Below are positions 33,720 through 43,902 of a stretch of DNA of 64,000 nucleotides, in pieces. Each line of letters begins with the position of its first letter. The first letter of the stretch is position 1. Origin of the DNA: Blattamonas nauphoetae (lineage: Eukaryota > Preaxostyla > Oxymonadida); assembly GCA_033064195.1 (NCBI GenBank), contig JARBJD010000109.1, positions 155,011 through 219,010 on the forward strand. The letters run 5' to 3'. The notes below the pieces were generated by a model. It searched no databases and had not been told where the DNA came from. It saw nothing but the letters and a program-made list of their open reading frames with translations. The translations under genes were made by a program, and so were the position numbers.

Positions 33720-36700
33720 CAGGCCTTTCCAAATGGTCTCCATAATTTGCTCCAAATTTCTCGACTGACAACTTCGATGGTGTTTTGTGGAAAAAAGATA
33801 TATTAGAACATAATGAAGTCAGTCAGAGAACCTGTTAACACTTGGGAGCCAGTTTCTGGTAAATACTTCACAGTTTTCTATTAAAGGCTAGATCGATCAG
33901 AATATCTGAAAACGGACACAATTGAGAAATCGGATCGTAAAAACTCCATCTATGACTCTTTTTCAATCCTTTTTGAACACGTACAATCCGTCTCTGATTG
34001 AAGTCACACTGTATTCCACCATTTTCTCTCATATTTGTTCACCAGTCATATGTATTTGATCTTTCCGCACAGAATTCACTTCGATGATGTAAATATCATC
34101 GCTCCTCAAGGAAATGTCACTTATTCTCTGGAATCTGGTTGATTACAGTCCTCCATCAATGTAGTCGAATCTCCTTCCAGAGGTCACATTAGAAGACAGA
34201 ACATTCAATATTTCCTCGATTTTCTCACTATCCAACTCCAATCCATGGACAATAATTACTGCATCACCAGCACTCTACCTGTGATGATGCAATTCTGACT
34301 TTCTCTTTCATCCCATTCCCATTTTCCTGGTCCTTCCCCTCAAACCCAAACCACACGAAAAACTCACCCAATTTCACCGACATTTCCACTCATTCACGAT
34401 GATGATCTCGCGGAACCAGTGGGTAGGAGAGTTTTACCCATCACGAACACCATTACCTTCATCCATCCTTCGCCAGACTCCACACACAATTAAACTCAGC
34501 TCTTCTACACGACTACTATCTGGTTCACCGTTGCCGTTCTTTTCACCATCTGTGTCGTCTTCTGGAGTGGGTGCGGAGAGCTCTCAGCTGTGGATATGGA
34601 ATCAACGAAGGAACCTTCTTTCATCTTTCATCAGCCCTCCACATTTGCTGATGAATCAAAAGTTTCCATATTTCTTCTTGCCAACTCTATTACCTGCAAA
34701 ATTCGCCACACCACACCCCACAATCTCATCGTCCTTCTCAATATCTCTCCGTAATGCACATCAGTGTCAAAGCCATACGTATTTCGAAGGCTGGTCAATT
34801 CTTGATTCGAATTTCGCCATTCACGAGACTTCTTAATCAATCCACAGCCTCCTCAGATCCGCCGTTCTAACCCGTGATCAAGCTGCTATCTCCGCTTTTG
34901 CAGTCATTGAAATACAAAATCAGTGGCTTTTCACCCGAAGGACTAAGTTAGAGGTGAAGAAAATGCCACTGACATCGGAATCTATGGATACAGACCACTT
35001 CACAACGATGCACCTCCTCGCCGTCCTTCTCATCGTCGCTCCTCGGCACGTGCAGCCTTTCACCTCCCTCCTCTTCACCCGCATCTTCAACAGCCTTCTG
35101 ATCGACTCAAGTTCCTTTCTCGCTTCTGTTCCGACTGCCTTTGAGCTCACATCACTCTCGGCGACAGCTCTCCTCGCACCGTCCCCGCTCAACGAGTGGA
35201 TCACATCTTCAACAGCCTTCTGATCGACTCAAGTTCCTTTCTCGCTTCCTCCCCACCATCCACCAACGCTCTGTCGTCCTTAATGTCTTTCTGATCATCG
35301 CCAACAACAAAGAATTCATCGCAAGCCTCTTCCCCCTCCCAGACGCCTCCCTCACATCCACTCCCATCTTCACTCGCCTCTGCCGGATATTGTCTGACCT
35401 CGTGTTCGACTCAATTGGGACGTACTGTACATACTCCAACCCTAACTGCATTAACACTCAGCTCGAATGGCTCCTTCACCTCCCACAGGAGCTCTTCAGT
35501 TCTGACCCTCTCCGCGTCCCTCACCTTCTCAGCCACTCCAGACCATATCACAACCTTCGGGGAAGTCCTTGCTGACGTCAAGAAGGAATACAAAGTTGAA
35601 GATTGTGATCTCGCTGTGTGGAGGACACACTTCAGCGTTGTGGCTGATCTGAAAGAACAGATCATGATAGCATCGACAATCTTCACCGCTCTCTCCCCAA
35701 ATGAGACCAACCAACATCTCGTGAGAAGAACATCTTTCAGCTCGATTTCGACAAGCTTCCTCCGCCGAAACTGCGCTCCCTTCCCGACGCGTCTCCAGCG
35801 ACACCGGAAGAGCCGCCTGCGCCGCCAAAGAAGACATATTCTCCGCGCTCTGTCGCCATCTTTCTGCGAATTGCTGCACTCGACACGGAAACAGTCGGCG
35901 GGTATCTCTGCATCAACAAGCCATTCAACAAGCTCGTTCTGAGAGAATACTACAACATGCTTGACCTCTCTCCACTCACTCTTGACGAAGTTCTGCGCGT
36001 GATGATGACGTCCTTCCGAGCGTCGGGAGAGGGACAGGTGATGGACAGGCTGATGGACATTCTGGGCGAGATCATCGAGCCCACATTCCGAAAGGGCGAT
36101 GAAAAGAGGAGGGGGAAGAAGCAGGAAGAAGCGAACGAGCCACTCGACCGCGAAATCACAGTGGACGACGCATACGTCGCTGGGTTCACGCTGACCTTGC
36201 TCAACTCGAACAGACACAACGTGAATGGCGGGCAGAAAGAGAAGATGTCACTGGACAAGTTCATCGAGCAGGTGTACAAGATCGGCAACAAGGAAGTGTT
36301 CACGGTCGACGGACTCGAGAGACTCTTCACGTCGATCGAGCTGAACCCCTTCATCCCACTCCAATCGACGCCCGCTCCTGTTTTCGAGCCTGTTGTCTTC
36401 TAATCCCTCTCGCCCACTCCATCCTCTGCCATCCATCCACAAATCAACTCCATCCAATCGTCATTGAGCTTCTCAACAGCCTCGCCGACAACGCAGTAGC
36501 GACGCAGATCGGCACTGTTGACGACATTCTGCATCTGCTCTGGTCTGTCGTTGCACACCTCTCAAACCTCCCCAACGACTTCATTCTTCCCCTGCCGCAC
36601 TTCGGCCTGCTCAAATCGACATCTGCTGACGTTGAGAAGGGCGAGAGCACTGCGCAGAAGCGCTCGTCCAAGTTCATCCAGGCTGCGTATGCCTCAGCTC

Positions 36701-37956
36701 TCAGAAACCCGTTCACATTCCCCACGCCGTCTAAGAACAGGAAGATCATCTCGAACAACCACCTCCTCTCCACCATCGTCCAGCTCTTCTCCATCGCCAA
36801 CAAGAACATCGTCCTCGTCGAGTACGGTTGGGCGGAGATTCCGACGTCGTTCGACTTCCTCTTCTCGCTTGGCCTTATCTCGCCCGAGATGCTCGCCTCT
36901 GTCATCTCGCCCAGCCAGAACAATCTGAAAGACCACATCAACCCGCAGTCATCGATTGCCTCGCCTGCTTCCGACCGGATCCGGCACGCACCAACAGTCG
37001 CGTCCCCAGGCACAACGGCACAGCAGCTCCCCCGTCACAGCCGAACCAACGACGGAGTGATCTGACTGGCTTGTTCGGAGGTCGACAGTAGTCACAAATC
37101 GATCAGGTTGTGAAGCAGGAGGATGCTCTTCGAGCAGCACGTGCAACATTCTCAGCGTCGGACCTTTCTGAGCTGCTCCGGACCGTTCGATCACTCACCG
37201 CGGAGCATCAGGAGATCTTCGTCCTCACACTCATCACATCTCTCTTCCACGTCACTCTTCCTGTTCTGAGCAGGAAGGAAGACACTAACACCTCAAGCGA
37301 GGCAGGCGAGGAAGTCAAGCTGACGCCAGTCAACAACCACACGTCCACTCTGACGAACTGGAGCGGATCTCAACACACTCTGGTGGGATCTGTGTAATTG
37401 CAAGATCAGCTCGAATTCGTGGAACTCTCTCCTGTATGTCAGCGACAACAATTGCCACTCAAATGTCTGATTACTTCATCAGCTTCTCTCTCTCTCTGCA
37501 TCACTGAATTCAACGTGGAGAAACTCAGATGGTCATCTCTCAAATTCGTGATCGCTCTCACGTTATGGAGTGAAAGTCTCCACTTTATTACTATTCAACT
37601 CAATTAAACCTCAATGGATGTTGAGAGCATCAATTTGCTGGTGTTACTCGTTTGATTCACTTCTGCAAAACTTTCTTTTTTCGTTATTATCTCCAACTCA
37701 TCTATCCAAAATTGAATGTTCGTTCAAATGAACTTTGTGTGAAATTGAGCAAGTAGAGAGAGTTCCTCAACGGAAATTCTTCGTATTTAGGTACGACACG
37801 AAACAAAACAGGAATGGTGGGATCGATCACACGATCAACACAACGATGTTTCAAATTTAGAAAAGCGACCAGAATTCTCACTATTTGAATTTCTTCATAC
37901 CGAATTCTCACCAGCGACCGTTTTCTCCACCGAGCGGCCATTTTTGGAAAGCCCTG
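33720..37956 (+). mobile_element. hAT-like DNA transposon carrying an ARF-GEF gene
   Basis: 4237 bp, bounded by imperfect inverted ends: left CAGGCCTTTCCAAATGG, right (reverse complement) CAGGGCTTTCCAAAAATGG. The CAGRG-type start and exact 8-bp target duplication are hallmarks of hAT elements. No transposase frame, BED finger or hAT dimerisation motif was found, so the copy is non-autonomous. Its interior is GC-richer than the flanking Polinton and carries a spliced Sec7-domain gene, making it resemble a gene-capturing (Pack-type) element. The first 680 bp (33737-34398) and last 560 bp (37398-37956) hold no convincing gene. It sits inside the Polinton polymerase gene in the same orientation. 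Confidence 0.9.
34954..37397 (+). CDS. Sec7-domain ARF guanine-nucleotide exchange factor, inside the hAT element
   Basis: Several exons on the plus strand. In-phase mini-introns are 35499-35532 (34 nt), 35721-35740 (20 nt), 36392-36468 (77 nt) and 37057-37106 (50 nt). The Sec7 domain (about 35810-36360) shows VGGYLCINKPFNKLVLREYY, MTSFRASGEGQVMDRLMD (catalytic glutamate in GEGQ, equivalent to LPGEAQ) and DAYVAGFTLTLLNSNRHN (equivalent to AYVLSFSIIMLNTDLHN). Helical regions before and after resemble the HUS and HDS parts of BIG/GBF1-type exchange factors, which load GTP on ARF at Golgi and endosome membranes. The 5' end is unresolved: a 43-bp direct repeat (35082-35124, 35207-35249) disturbs it, and upstream frames from 34399 may belong. 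From 35250 on, the gene looks intact. Confidence 0.8.
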
Positions 37957-40596
37957 GTTGCATCAGCAATCAAAACAAAATCAGGTGTGAAGTCAATCTA
38001 CTTTGATCTTCGAGATGGAAAGGACTTTGTGAAGCAGTGGATCAGACAGCTCTTCAAGTATGCAGAAACAGTACGAGAAGACAACCTGTACGAGGATCCA
38101 GAGATTCCTTCACAAAATGAAGTCAGTGTCATTGGGTTCAACAGTTCCAGATTTGACATCAATCTCATCTTCCGTGATCTCGTTGACAGGGATTGGAAAG
38201 TCGTGAGCTTCCTTGGATCCACAACGAAGTACAAACAAGTATTGATCAGACACGAGAAAACACAACAGGTCCTTCGGTTTATTGACATGATGTCCTACAC
38301 AGGACCAATGACATTGGATAATGCAGTGAAAGCCTTTGGTGGTAAGACGACTCTTCAGAAATCATTCTTCGCTTACGAATCATTTGATTCATCAGACTAC
38401 GACACAGTGCTGAGCAAACAAGAACCTTTCTCCAAATATGAGTTCTATTCCAGTCTGAACAACAGTGAAATGTCTGACACCGATTACCAATTGTACCTTG
38501 ATGATTGGAACAAGCAAGGATTCAAGAACAGATGGGACTATCTGAAATTCTACAACATCAGAGACGTCGAATGCATGATCGCACCACTTGACAATCTCAT
38601 TGAACTAAACTTCCAATACAAAGTGGATATGCTGCACAATCTCTCACTGTCAGCAAATGCTTCTGCAATCAAGTACGCATGTGCCTACAAAGACTTTGAT
38701 ATTGATGCAGACTACACCGAATGTGACGAATCTGGTCCGATAAAGATCACCAAACAATACTGGAAATACAAAGTTGAAGGATACAGGTATCAAGACCAGA
38801 AAGCTCATCGCAATACTACCAACAATGTCACTGAAGCAGAGTACGATTGGTTTGTTCAACAATGCAAGAGAGTGTGCTATATCTGCAAATGTCACTTCAC
38901 ACAAGCAGTCAAACCAACATTAGACAGAATCGACAATTCGAAAGGACATTCTAAAGAGAATGTGAAGATCTGCTGTGACTACTGCAACACTTACAAGTCA
39001 GACAAAGATGAACATCTCACTCGATTGAGAATTCAATTGAAGAAGTACTGCATCTGGAAATCACTACCAATGACTCTGACACATGAGCAAACATATCACA
39101 AACTGAGAGCAGCAGTGACTGGTGGACTATCGAATGTTCAACATCGACAGAATATCAAAGACATGACTCCAATCAATCACTTCAAGTTCGAAGATGGAAA
39201 GGTTCTTTCCACTGATACAGAACACATCATGACTCACGTTTGTGGTGTTGATTTCAACTCTCTCTACCCAAGTGCTTTCTCATCAATCAAGAACAAGAAC
39301 AATCCATACACTAATCACAGAATGTACATGCCAGGAAGATGTTTGTTCACCGCAACAGGAGATAAAGAATGTCGTGAGATCATCGAGAACAAGAATCAGA
39401 AGACATTGTTCGTTGCAGAACTGAAAGGACACATCGATGAAAAGTACATAAATGATTTCATAAACTTTCCACCAATCTTCAGAAACATTGTGGTCAATAC
39501 GACAGAAGAGAACATTGGAGAGAAGACATATTCGTTGATGAAGAAACATGGATTGAAGACTGATGACAAACAACGGAAGCTGACTCAACTCTTGAGCACT
39601 CACGATCAATATATGTTCTTCTCGACATACTATCTGTGGTTCCTCATTGACTATTGCCACTTCATTGTTGATGACATTAAGAGTGTGATGGTATTCTCGA
39701 GACACGCTGGATTTGAACCATTTGTGACCTCATTTATGAATGATCGAATAGAAGCAATGAAGGTTGGAAACAAGGGAAAGGAACAATTCTGTAAGACGAA
39801 CCTCAATGGAAGTTACGGATATGATGGAATGAACACTGAGAAGTACAACTCGATCACAATCTGCAATGAGAAGAGAACATATTTGAAACAAATGATGAAA
39901 GGATTTGTAGCGACAAGAGAGATCAATGAGGACAACTACATTGTGATTGAGGATCGTGAGAAAGCATCATGTAAAACATGTCTGCAAGAAGCAGTATTCA
40001 CACTCGACAATGCCAAGTTCTGGTATCTGAATTTCATCTACAATTTAATGTACAAATGCCTAGACATGAACAAGATTCACTTCTGTGAGGGAGACACTGA
40101 CTCTGCTTATTGGGCAATTAGTGGTGATCCAAATGCTGGAATCCATCAACAATTTGAACACGTTATTGCTGATAAAGAATTCTATGATGCACACAAATAC
40201 GAATGGTTTCCCAATCCTGAAAAAGGAGTTGATGATGAGAAGAAGCTGTTGGGATTAGCAATTGAAAAGGAAGGTGAGCAGATGATCTGTCTCGCACCAA
40301 AGTGTTACTCACTAGATGAGAAATGCAAAATCAAAGGAGTGTCTCTGAAGAAAACAAACATCACAAGCAAAGACTATGTGAAGTGTCTGAATGGTGAGAA
40401 GACAGTGACTACAACATTGAACTTCCAGACAAGAAGAGTTCACTCAGACTATGACCAGAACGGATTTGAGATTGCGAAAATTCAACAGCAGAAACTCAGT
40501 CTCAGTGGAATTCATCTGAAGGCAATCGTACTTGAAAATGAATCGTGTCCTCCATTCATTCATGGACTGAAAGCAACTGATTACAAAATGGAATAA
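37957..40596 (+). CDS. Protein-primed DNA polymerase B, segment right of the hAT insertion
   Basis: Second part of the interrupted polymerase gene. It carries remaining exonuclease motifs (GFNSSRFDINL), an embedded HNH-type zinc motif (CYIC...LDRIDNSKGHSKENV...CCDYCN), a TGG motif, and polymerase motifs A (DFNSLYPSAF), B (NLNGSYGYDG) and C (EGDTDSAYW). These identify a family B, protein-primed polymerase of Polinton type, which would replicate the element from its termini. Very similar to the C-terminal part of the Polinton 2 gene at 56790-61160. Part of a broken element. Confidence 0.93.
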   Translation, partial: VASAIKTKSGVKSIYFDLRDGKDFVKQWIRQLFKYAETVREDNLYEDPEIPSQNEVSVIGFNSSRFDINLIFRDLVDRDWKVVSFLGSTTKYKQVLIRHEKTQQVLRFIDMMSYTGPMTLDNAVKAFGGKTTLQKSFFAYESFDSSDYDTVLSKQEPFSKYEFYSSLNNSEMSDTDYQLYLDDWNKQGFKNRWDYLKFYNIRDVECMIAPLDNLIELNFQYKVDMLHNLSLSANASAIKYACAYKDFDIDADYTECDESGPIKITKQYWKYKVEGYRYQDQKAHRNTTNNVTEAEYDWFVQQCKRVCYICKCHFTQAVKPTLDRIDNSKGHSKENVKICCDYCNTYKSDKDEHLTRLRIQLKKYCIWKSLPMTLTHEQTYHKLRAAVTGGLSNVQHRQNIKDMTPINHFKFEDGKVLSTDTEHIMTHVCGVDFNSLYPSAFSSIKNKNNPYTNHRMYMPGRCLFTATGDKECREIIENKNQKTLFVAELKGHIDEKYINDFINFPPIFRNIVVNTTEENIGEKTYSLMKKHGLKTDDKQRKLTQLLSTHDQYMFFSTYYLWFLIDYCHFIVDDIKSVMVFSRHAGFEPFVTSFMNDRIEAMKVGNKGKEQFCKTNLNGSYGYDGMNTEKYNSITICNEKRTYLKQMMKGFVATREINEDNYIVIEDREKASCKTCLQEAVFTLDNAKFWYLNFIYNLMYKCLDMNKIHFCEGDTDSAYWAISGDPNAGIHQQFEHVIADKEFYDAHKYEWFPNPEKGVDDEKKLLGLAIEKEGEQMICLAPKCYSLDEKCKIKGVSLKKTNITSKDYVKCLNGEKTVTTTLNFQTRRVHSDYDQNGFEIAKIQQQKLSLSGIHLKAIVLENESCPPFIHGLKATDYKME

Positions 40597-40600
40597 TCAC

Positions 40601-40622
40601 AAACTTTATTTTTGTTAAAATG
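40601..40622 (+). promoter_or_regulatory. Polinton-type T-rich start motif
   Basis: AAACTTTATTTTTGTTAAAATG leads into the integrase start. The spacer between polymerase and integrase genes is only 23 bp and is mostly this motif. Confidence 0.65.
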
Positions 40623-42593
40623 ACCACTCAACAATTGAACCCCGTACAGATGAATGAACTCGTGTATAGGCTACTTCGGTGTACACAATATTCCAAGAAA
40701 AAAATAGTCGAAATCAAATGGTCTCCAACAAACTATTTACATGTCTATCATGGCACTGATTCTAATGGACCATTTGATGGAAATGATGAAACATATTTCG
40801 AAGATTGGTTCAATGGAGATTTACCTCCAAATTTATCACTAGAAGATGGAACAAAAGTTGTACAACTGTTTGTAAAAGGATTCCTTGGAAGACTGGTTGT
40901 GAAATACAGAGCTGAAGGTGCATACAAAGCATATCAACAATACCATCGCGATGTGACTTCCCCACCAATGGTTCGAAGTCCTGCAGAGGCAACACAAATC
41001 CCAACAAAAATAGAGATTCAACCACCACTTTCTCCAATCATTCCTGGACTGAAGAGAAACTTGAAATCGATTGGTTCAGAATATGAATTTCCAGGTAAGG
41101 AGAGGAGATTCGAAGAGGAGGAGAATGATGATGATGAGGATGATGATGATGATGATGATGATGACATTATACCAATTTCACAGGTGCAGGATCCAATTGA
41201 GAGAAATCCCTTCTTCATACCAACCGTGTTCAACCACCCAGTGAGGGAGATCAGACACTACGAACCTACGACACAGCAAGTCCTCAATAAGTTGGCACAA
41301 ATGAAAGGAATGTTTGATCATCAACAAAGAAATGATTCAGAAGAAGAACAAATCAAAGCTGAGAACTCAATATTGAATAATCAAAAGCAAATGGAACAAT
41401 TCATGACCTCACACATTCTGGAGGCAAATAAAATAAACAGAAACACATTTGTTCGAGCCTCAATTAACAGAACGATTGCGAACGATGATCTTGACTTCAT
41501 TCTGACTCACACAAAACAAATCCCATTTGGTGGACGATCATTTCAGGACTGGTACGATGAATATTCTCATAGATGGAGTATCGCACATCCGAGGAAAATC
41601 CTAAGAGAAAAAGGAGGTGATGCGATGATGATTGACCAACCAACGATTCCAAAAGCAACAGAGAAAATACAATATCCATTTCGATCAAAGATGCACTTCA
41701 TGTCCAAAGACATCACTGGAGATTCAGAAAAGACATCAGACAAAAAGGTTCCTCAGAGGTGTGACAGACCTTACTTCTCTCCCAAGTTTGGATCCTGGGA
41801 AATCGATCTTGTCTTTATCCAATCACCAACGTCGAAAACACTACTTCAGATTTACCTCTTTGCCATTAACATCAACACTAAGTACCTTGTTGTCATTCCA
41901 GTTCTGGATAAATCATGGAGCAAAGTCAAGACTGCAATCAACGATCTTATCCATCATCATCGTGGAGTTCACGTCAATAACATTCGAGGTGATGGAGAAG
42001 CTGCATGGACAAGTGGAGAAGCAACAACGTATTTCAAGAAACAAAAGGTCAGCACATATTTCACAAGTTCACCATTCACAAATCACAACAGAATTGTGGA
42101 TCGAGTGATCAGAACAATCAGAGATGGATTCCAAGACAATGCAACACAAATGGCAAATCATTCACTGATGAATCAGATGGTGGAATACTACAACATGACT
42201 CCTCATCGAGCGTACTGGAACAAGTTCACTCCACAACAAGCACAAAACAATCGTGAAATCGAAGTACTGTACATCTCCAGTTGTGAAGAACAATTGAAGA
42301 ACATTCAACGACAACAGACAACACAGATGCTTTGGCGATCCAAACCAGGAAACATTCTGTTGATTCATCTTGACTTGAACAAGACCGTTGCCAAATTTCA
42401 GAAAAAGCGAAGACAGTTTCAATTCGTGGGGAAATTCATTGAATACAAACACGGTAATGTAGTAGCTAAACTTCTGAATGGACTCACATGTCTGTCAAAA
42501 GTTGTCTACGTTCCAATCCAACACACAAAGTTCCATGCAGACTCTATTGACAATTTAACTCCTGAGTTCATTAATGAGTTCAATATAGTTTAA
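40620..42593 (+). CDS. Polinton integrase (rve superfamily)
   Basis: 657 residues. The N-terminal third is variable with an Asp/Glu run (around 41125-41165). The catalytic core has FGSWEIDLVFI near residue 395, NNIRGDGEAAW near 455 and NRIVDRVIRTIRDG near 490, the D,D,(E/D) layout of retroviral-type integrases used by Polintons. A C-terminal chromo-like or SH3-like segment follows (KPGNILLIHLDL, FVGKFIEYKHGNV). Its role is insertion of the element with 6-bp duplications. The homologue in Polinton 2 is at 61184-63148. Confidence 0.93.
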   Translation: MTTQQLNPVQMNELVYRLLRCTQYSKKKIVEIKWSPTNYLHVYHGTDSNGPFDGNDETYFEDWFNGDLPPNLSLEDGTKVVQLFVKGFLGRLVVKYRAEGAYKAYQQYHRDVTSPPMVRSPAEATQIPTKIEIQPPLSPIIPGLKRNLKSIGSEYEFPGKERRFEEEENDDDEDDDDDDDDDIIPISQVQDPIERNPFFIPTVFNHPVREIRHYEPTTQQVLNKLAQMKGMFDHQQRNDSEEEQIKAENSILNNQKQMEQFMTSHILEANKINRNTFVRASINRTIANDDLDFILTHTKQIPFGGRSFQDWYDEYSHRWSIAHPRKILREKGGDAMMIDQPTIPKATEKIQYPFRSKMHFMSKDITGDSEKTSDKKVPQRCDRPYFSPKFGSWEIDLVFIQSPTSKTLLQIYLFAININTKYLVVIPVLDKSWSKVKTAINDLIHHHRGVHVNNIRGDGEAAWTSGEATTYFKKQKVSTYFTSSPFTNHNRIVDRVIRTIRDGFQDNATQMANHSLMNQMVEYYNMTPHRAYWNKFTPQQAQNNREIEVLYISSCEEQLKNIQRQQTTQMLWRSKPGNILLIHLDLNKTVAKFQKKRRQFQFVGKFIEYKHGNVVAKLLNGLTCLSKVVYVPIQHTKFHADSIDNLTPEFINEFNIV

Positions 42594-42628
42594 ATCAAAA
42601 CTGTTTCAAATATTTTTATTCCATTGAA

Positions 42629-42961
42629 ATGTCAACACTGAAAATTTTAGAACCGTTTGATCCTGAACAGAAATGTTTTGAAAACATCTATGACTTTCAG
42701 AGACATTTGGAAAAGAACAGAGAAGAACTAAATAAATACACAACACAGAAATTGAACAGGTTGATCAGAATTGATGGATACAGAATCACAAAAAAAAAGA
42801 GGTGAGATCGCACTAAGGAAATCAAGTACAGAGAACAACGGTGAATCCTCGATTGATCAAAGGTTGTCAGACATTGAAGAATCAAAAAGAACACTGACAG
42901 ATACTCTCAGCATGAGGCTTCGAAGTCTTGACGAGACCATCAACAACCTATTCAAGAGTTA
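42629..42961 (+). CDS. Small coiled-coil Polinton protein, broken copy
   Basis: Homologous to the 119-residue gene at 63218-63577 in Polinton 2. It shows the shared LKILEPFDPEQK start and a C-terminal helix ending near LSMRLRSLDETI. This copy looks broken (about one break). A T-rich motif precedes the start. Its 3' end touches the 3' end of the convergent ATPase gene. Function unknown. Confidence 0.7.
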
Positions 42962-43840
42962 ACGGACAGTTCGGTTTAAACCTTCTTTGTTGATCTCTGT
43001 CAGTACTACTCCATCTGTGTTGTATCGAAGAATGACTGCTTCACACTTTTGTTTTCGTTGATAGACGTTCCAGAAGTGTTGAATATCAATTGGTGAGTTT
43101 AACTGAGGATAGACTCTACTGATTCGTTCTTTGTTGAATCCTCCAAAGATCCACATTGAATCAATGTTTGACTTCATGTCTGCTGACAAACTGAACAGCT
43201 CATGCATTGTCAGAAAGAAAGTGAATTTCGGTTGTCGATTCTCCAGTAACAAGTCCATCATTGTCATTCTATTTTTGGATGTCCTTCGTTCACACAGGAT
43301 TCTGCGACAGTCATCGAGGAGAATAATCGTTTGGAGATTCTTAACTGAGAAATCTTCAATGTACAGTGAGTCAAAGAGATCCTCTCTGCATTCATCAGTT
43401 ATTTTATTCTGCCACTGGTTGTCAATGATCTCTTCATAAGCAGCTTTCGATTCAGAGAGTTCCAACAGAAATGATAGTGCTTCATCATACTTGACCTTCA
43501 CATAAGGAACGTTCAGTATTGGTTTGAATTTGTCGAAGGTTGGATCAATGTTCTTATCAGTGACGAAGACGAACAAGTGAAACAGTTCATTCCTAACCTG
43601 AACATTCTGGAGCTTGGCAACTTCTCGAAGAGCATTAAATGTCTTTCCACTTCCTCTGTTTCCAACGAGGACATTGACACTATTGCGATTGAAATTCAAG
43701 TCTGGATGTATTTGTGATTGGACTTCATGAGACACATTCCAACTAGATGCTTCACTCAATTTAGCATTCACATATGCTGTTAATGACGAGGGTTCCACCC
43801 TCCACGAAACCAAAGGTTTAGTCATTTTTGTTCTTTGCAT
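42959..43840 (-). CDS. Polinton packaging ATPase (FtsK/HerA superfamily)
   Basis: 293 residues. Walker A GNRGSGKT lies at residues 60-67 and Walker B-like TIILLDDCRRIL near 171. This is the A32-like genome-packaging ATPase shared by Polintons, virophages and large DNA viruses, which would pump DNA into capsids. It is the only main gene on the minus strand and ends against the coiled-coil gene. A second in-frame ATG five codons in could be the start. Its homologue in Polinton 2 starts at 63548 and leaves the window. Confidence 0.9.
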   Translation of the reverse strand: MQRTKMTKPLVSWRVEPSSLTAYVNAKLSEASSWNVSHEVQSQIHPDLNFNRNSVNVLVGNRGSGKTFNALREVAKLQNVQVRNELFHLFVFVTDKNIDPTFDKFKPILNVPYVKVKYDEALSFLLELSESKAAYEEIIDNQWQNKITDECREDLFDSLYIEDFSVKNLQTIILLDDCRRILCERRTSKNRMTMMDLLLENRQPKFTFFLTMHELFSLSADMKSNIDSMWIFGGFNKERISRVYPQLNSPIDIQHFWNVYQRKQKCEAVILRYNTDGVVLTEINKEGLNRTVR

Positions 43841-43873
43841 TTATGATTTATCACTAATTAAAATATAGTTTTG

Positions 43874-43902
43874 GATTTTTTATTTTGTATGAAAACACAA
43901 TG
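43874..43902 (+). promoter_or_regulatory. Polinton-type T-rich start motif
   Basis: GATTTTTTATTTTGTATG lies 14 bases before the ATG at 43900. It has the same core as the other Polinton genes, with a slightly longer spacer. Confidence 0.6.

Noticed and set aside
33720-37956. The insert as a large intron or intein in the polymerase gene
   Set aside because: The exact 8-bp duplication, inverted hAT ends and clean absence in Polinton 2 indicate transposition; there are no splice or intein motifs at the edges.
41125-41165. A GATGATGAT microsatellite as a structural element
   Set aside because: It simply encodes an acidic run in the integrase N-terminus and varies between the two elements.
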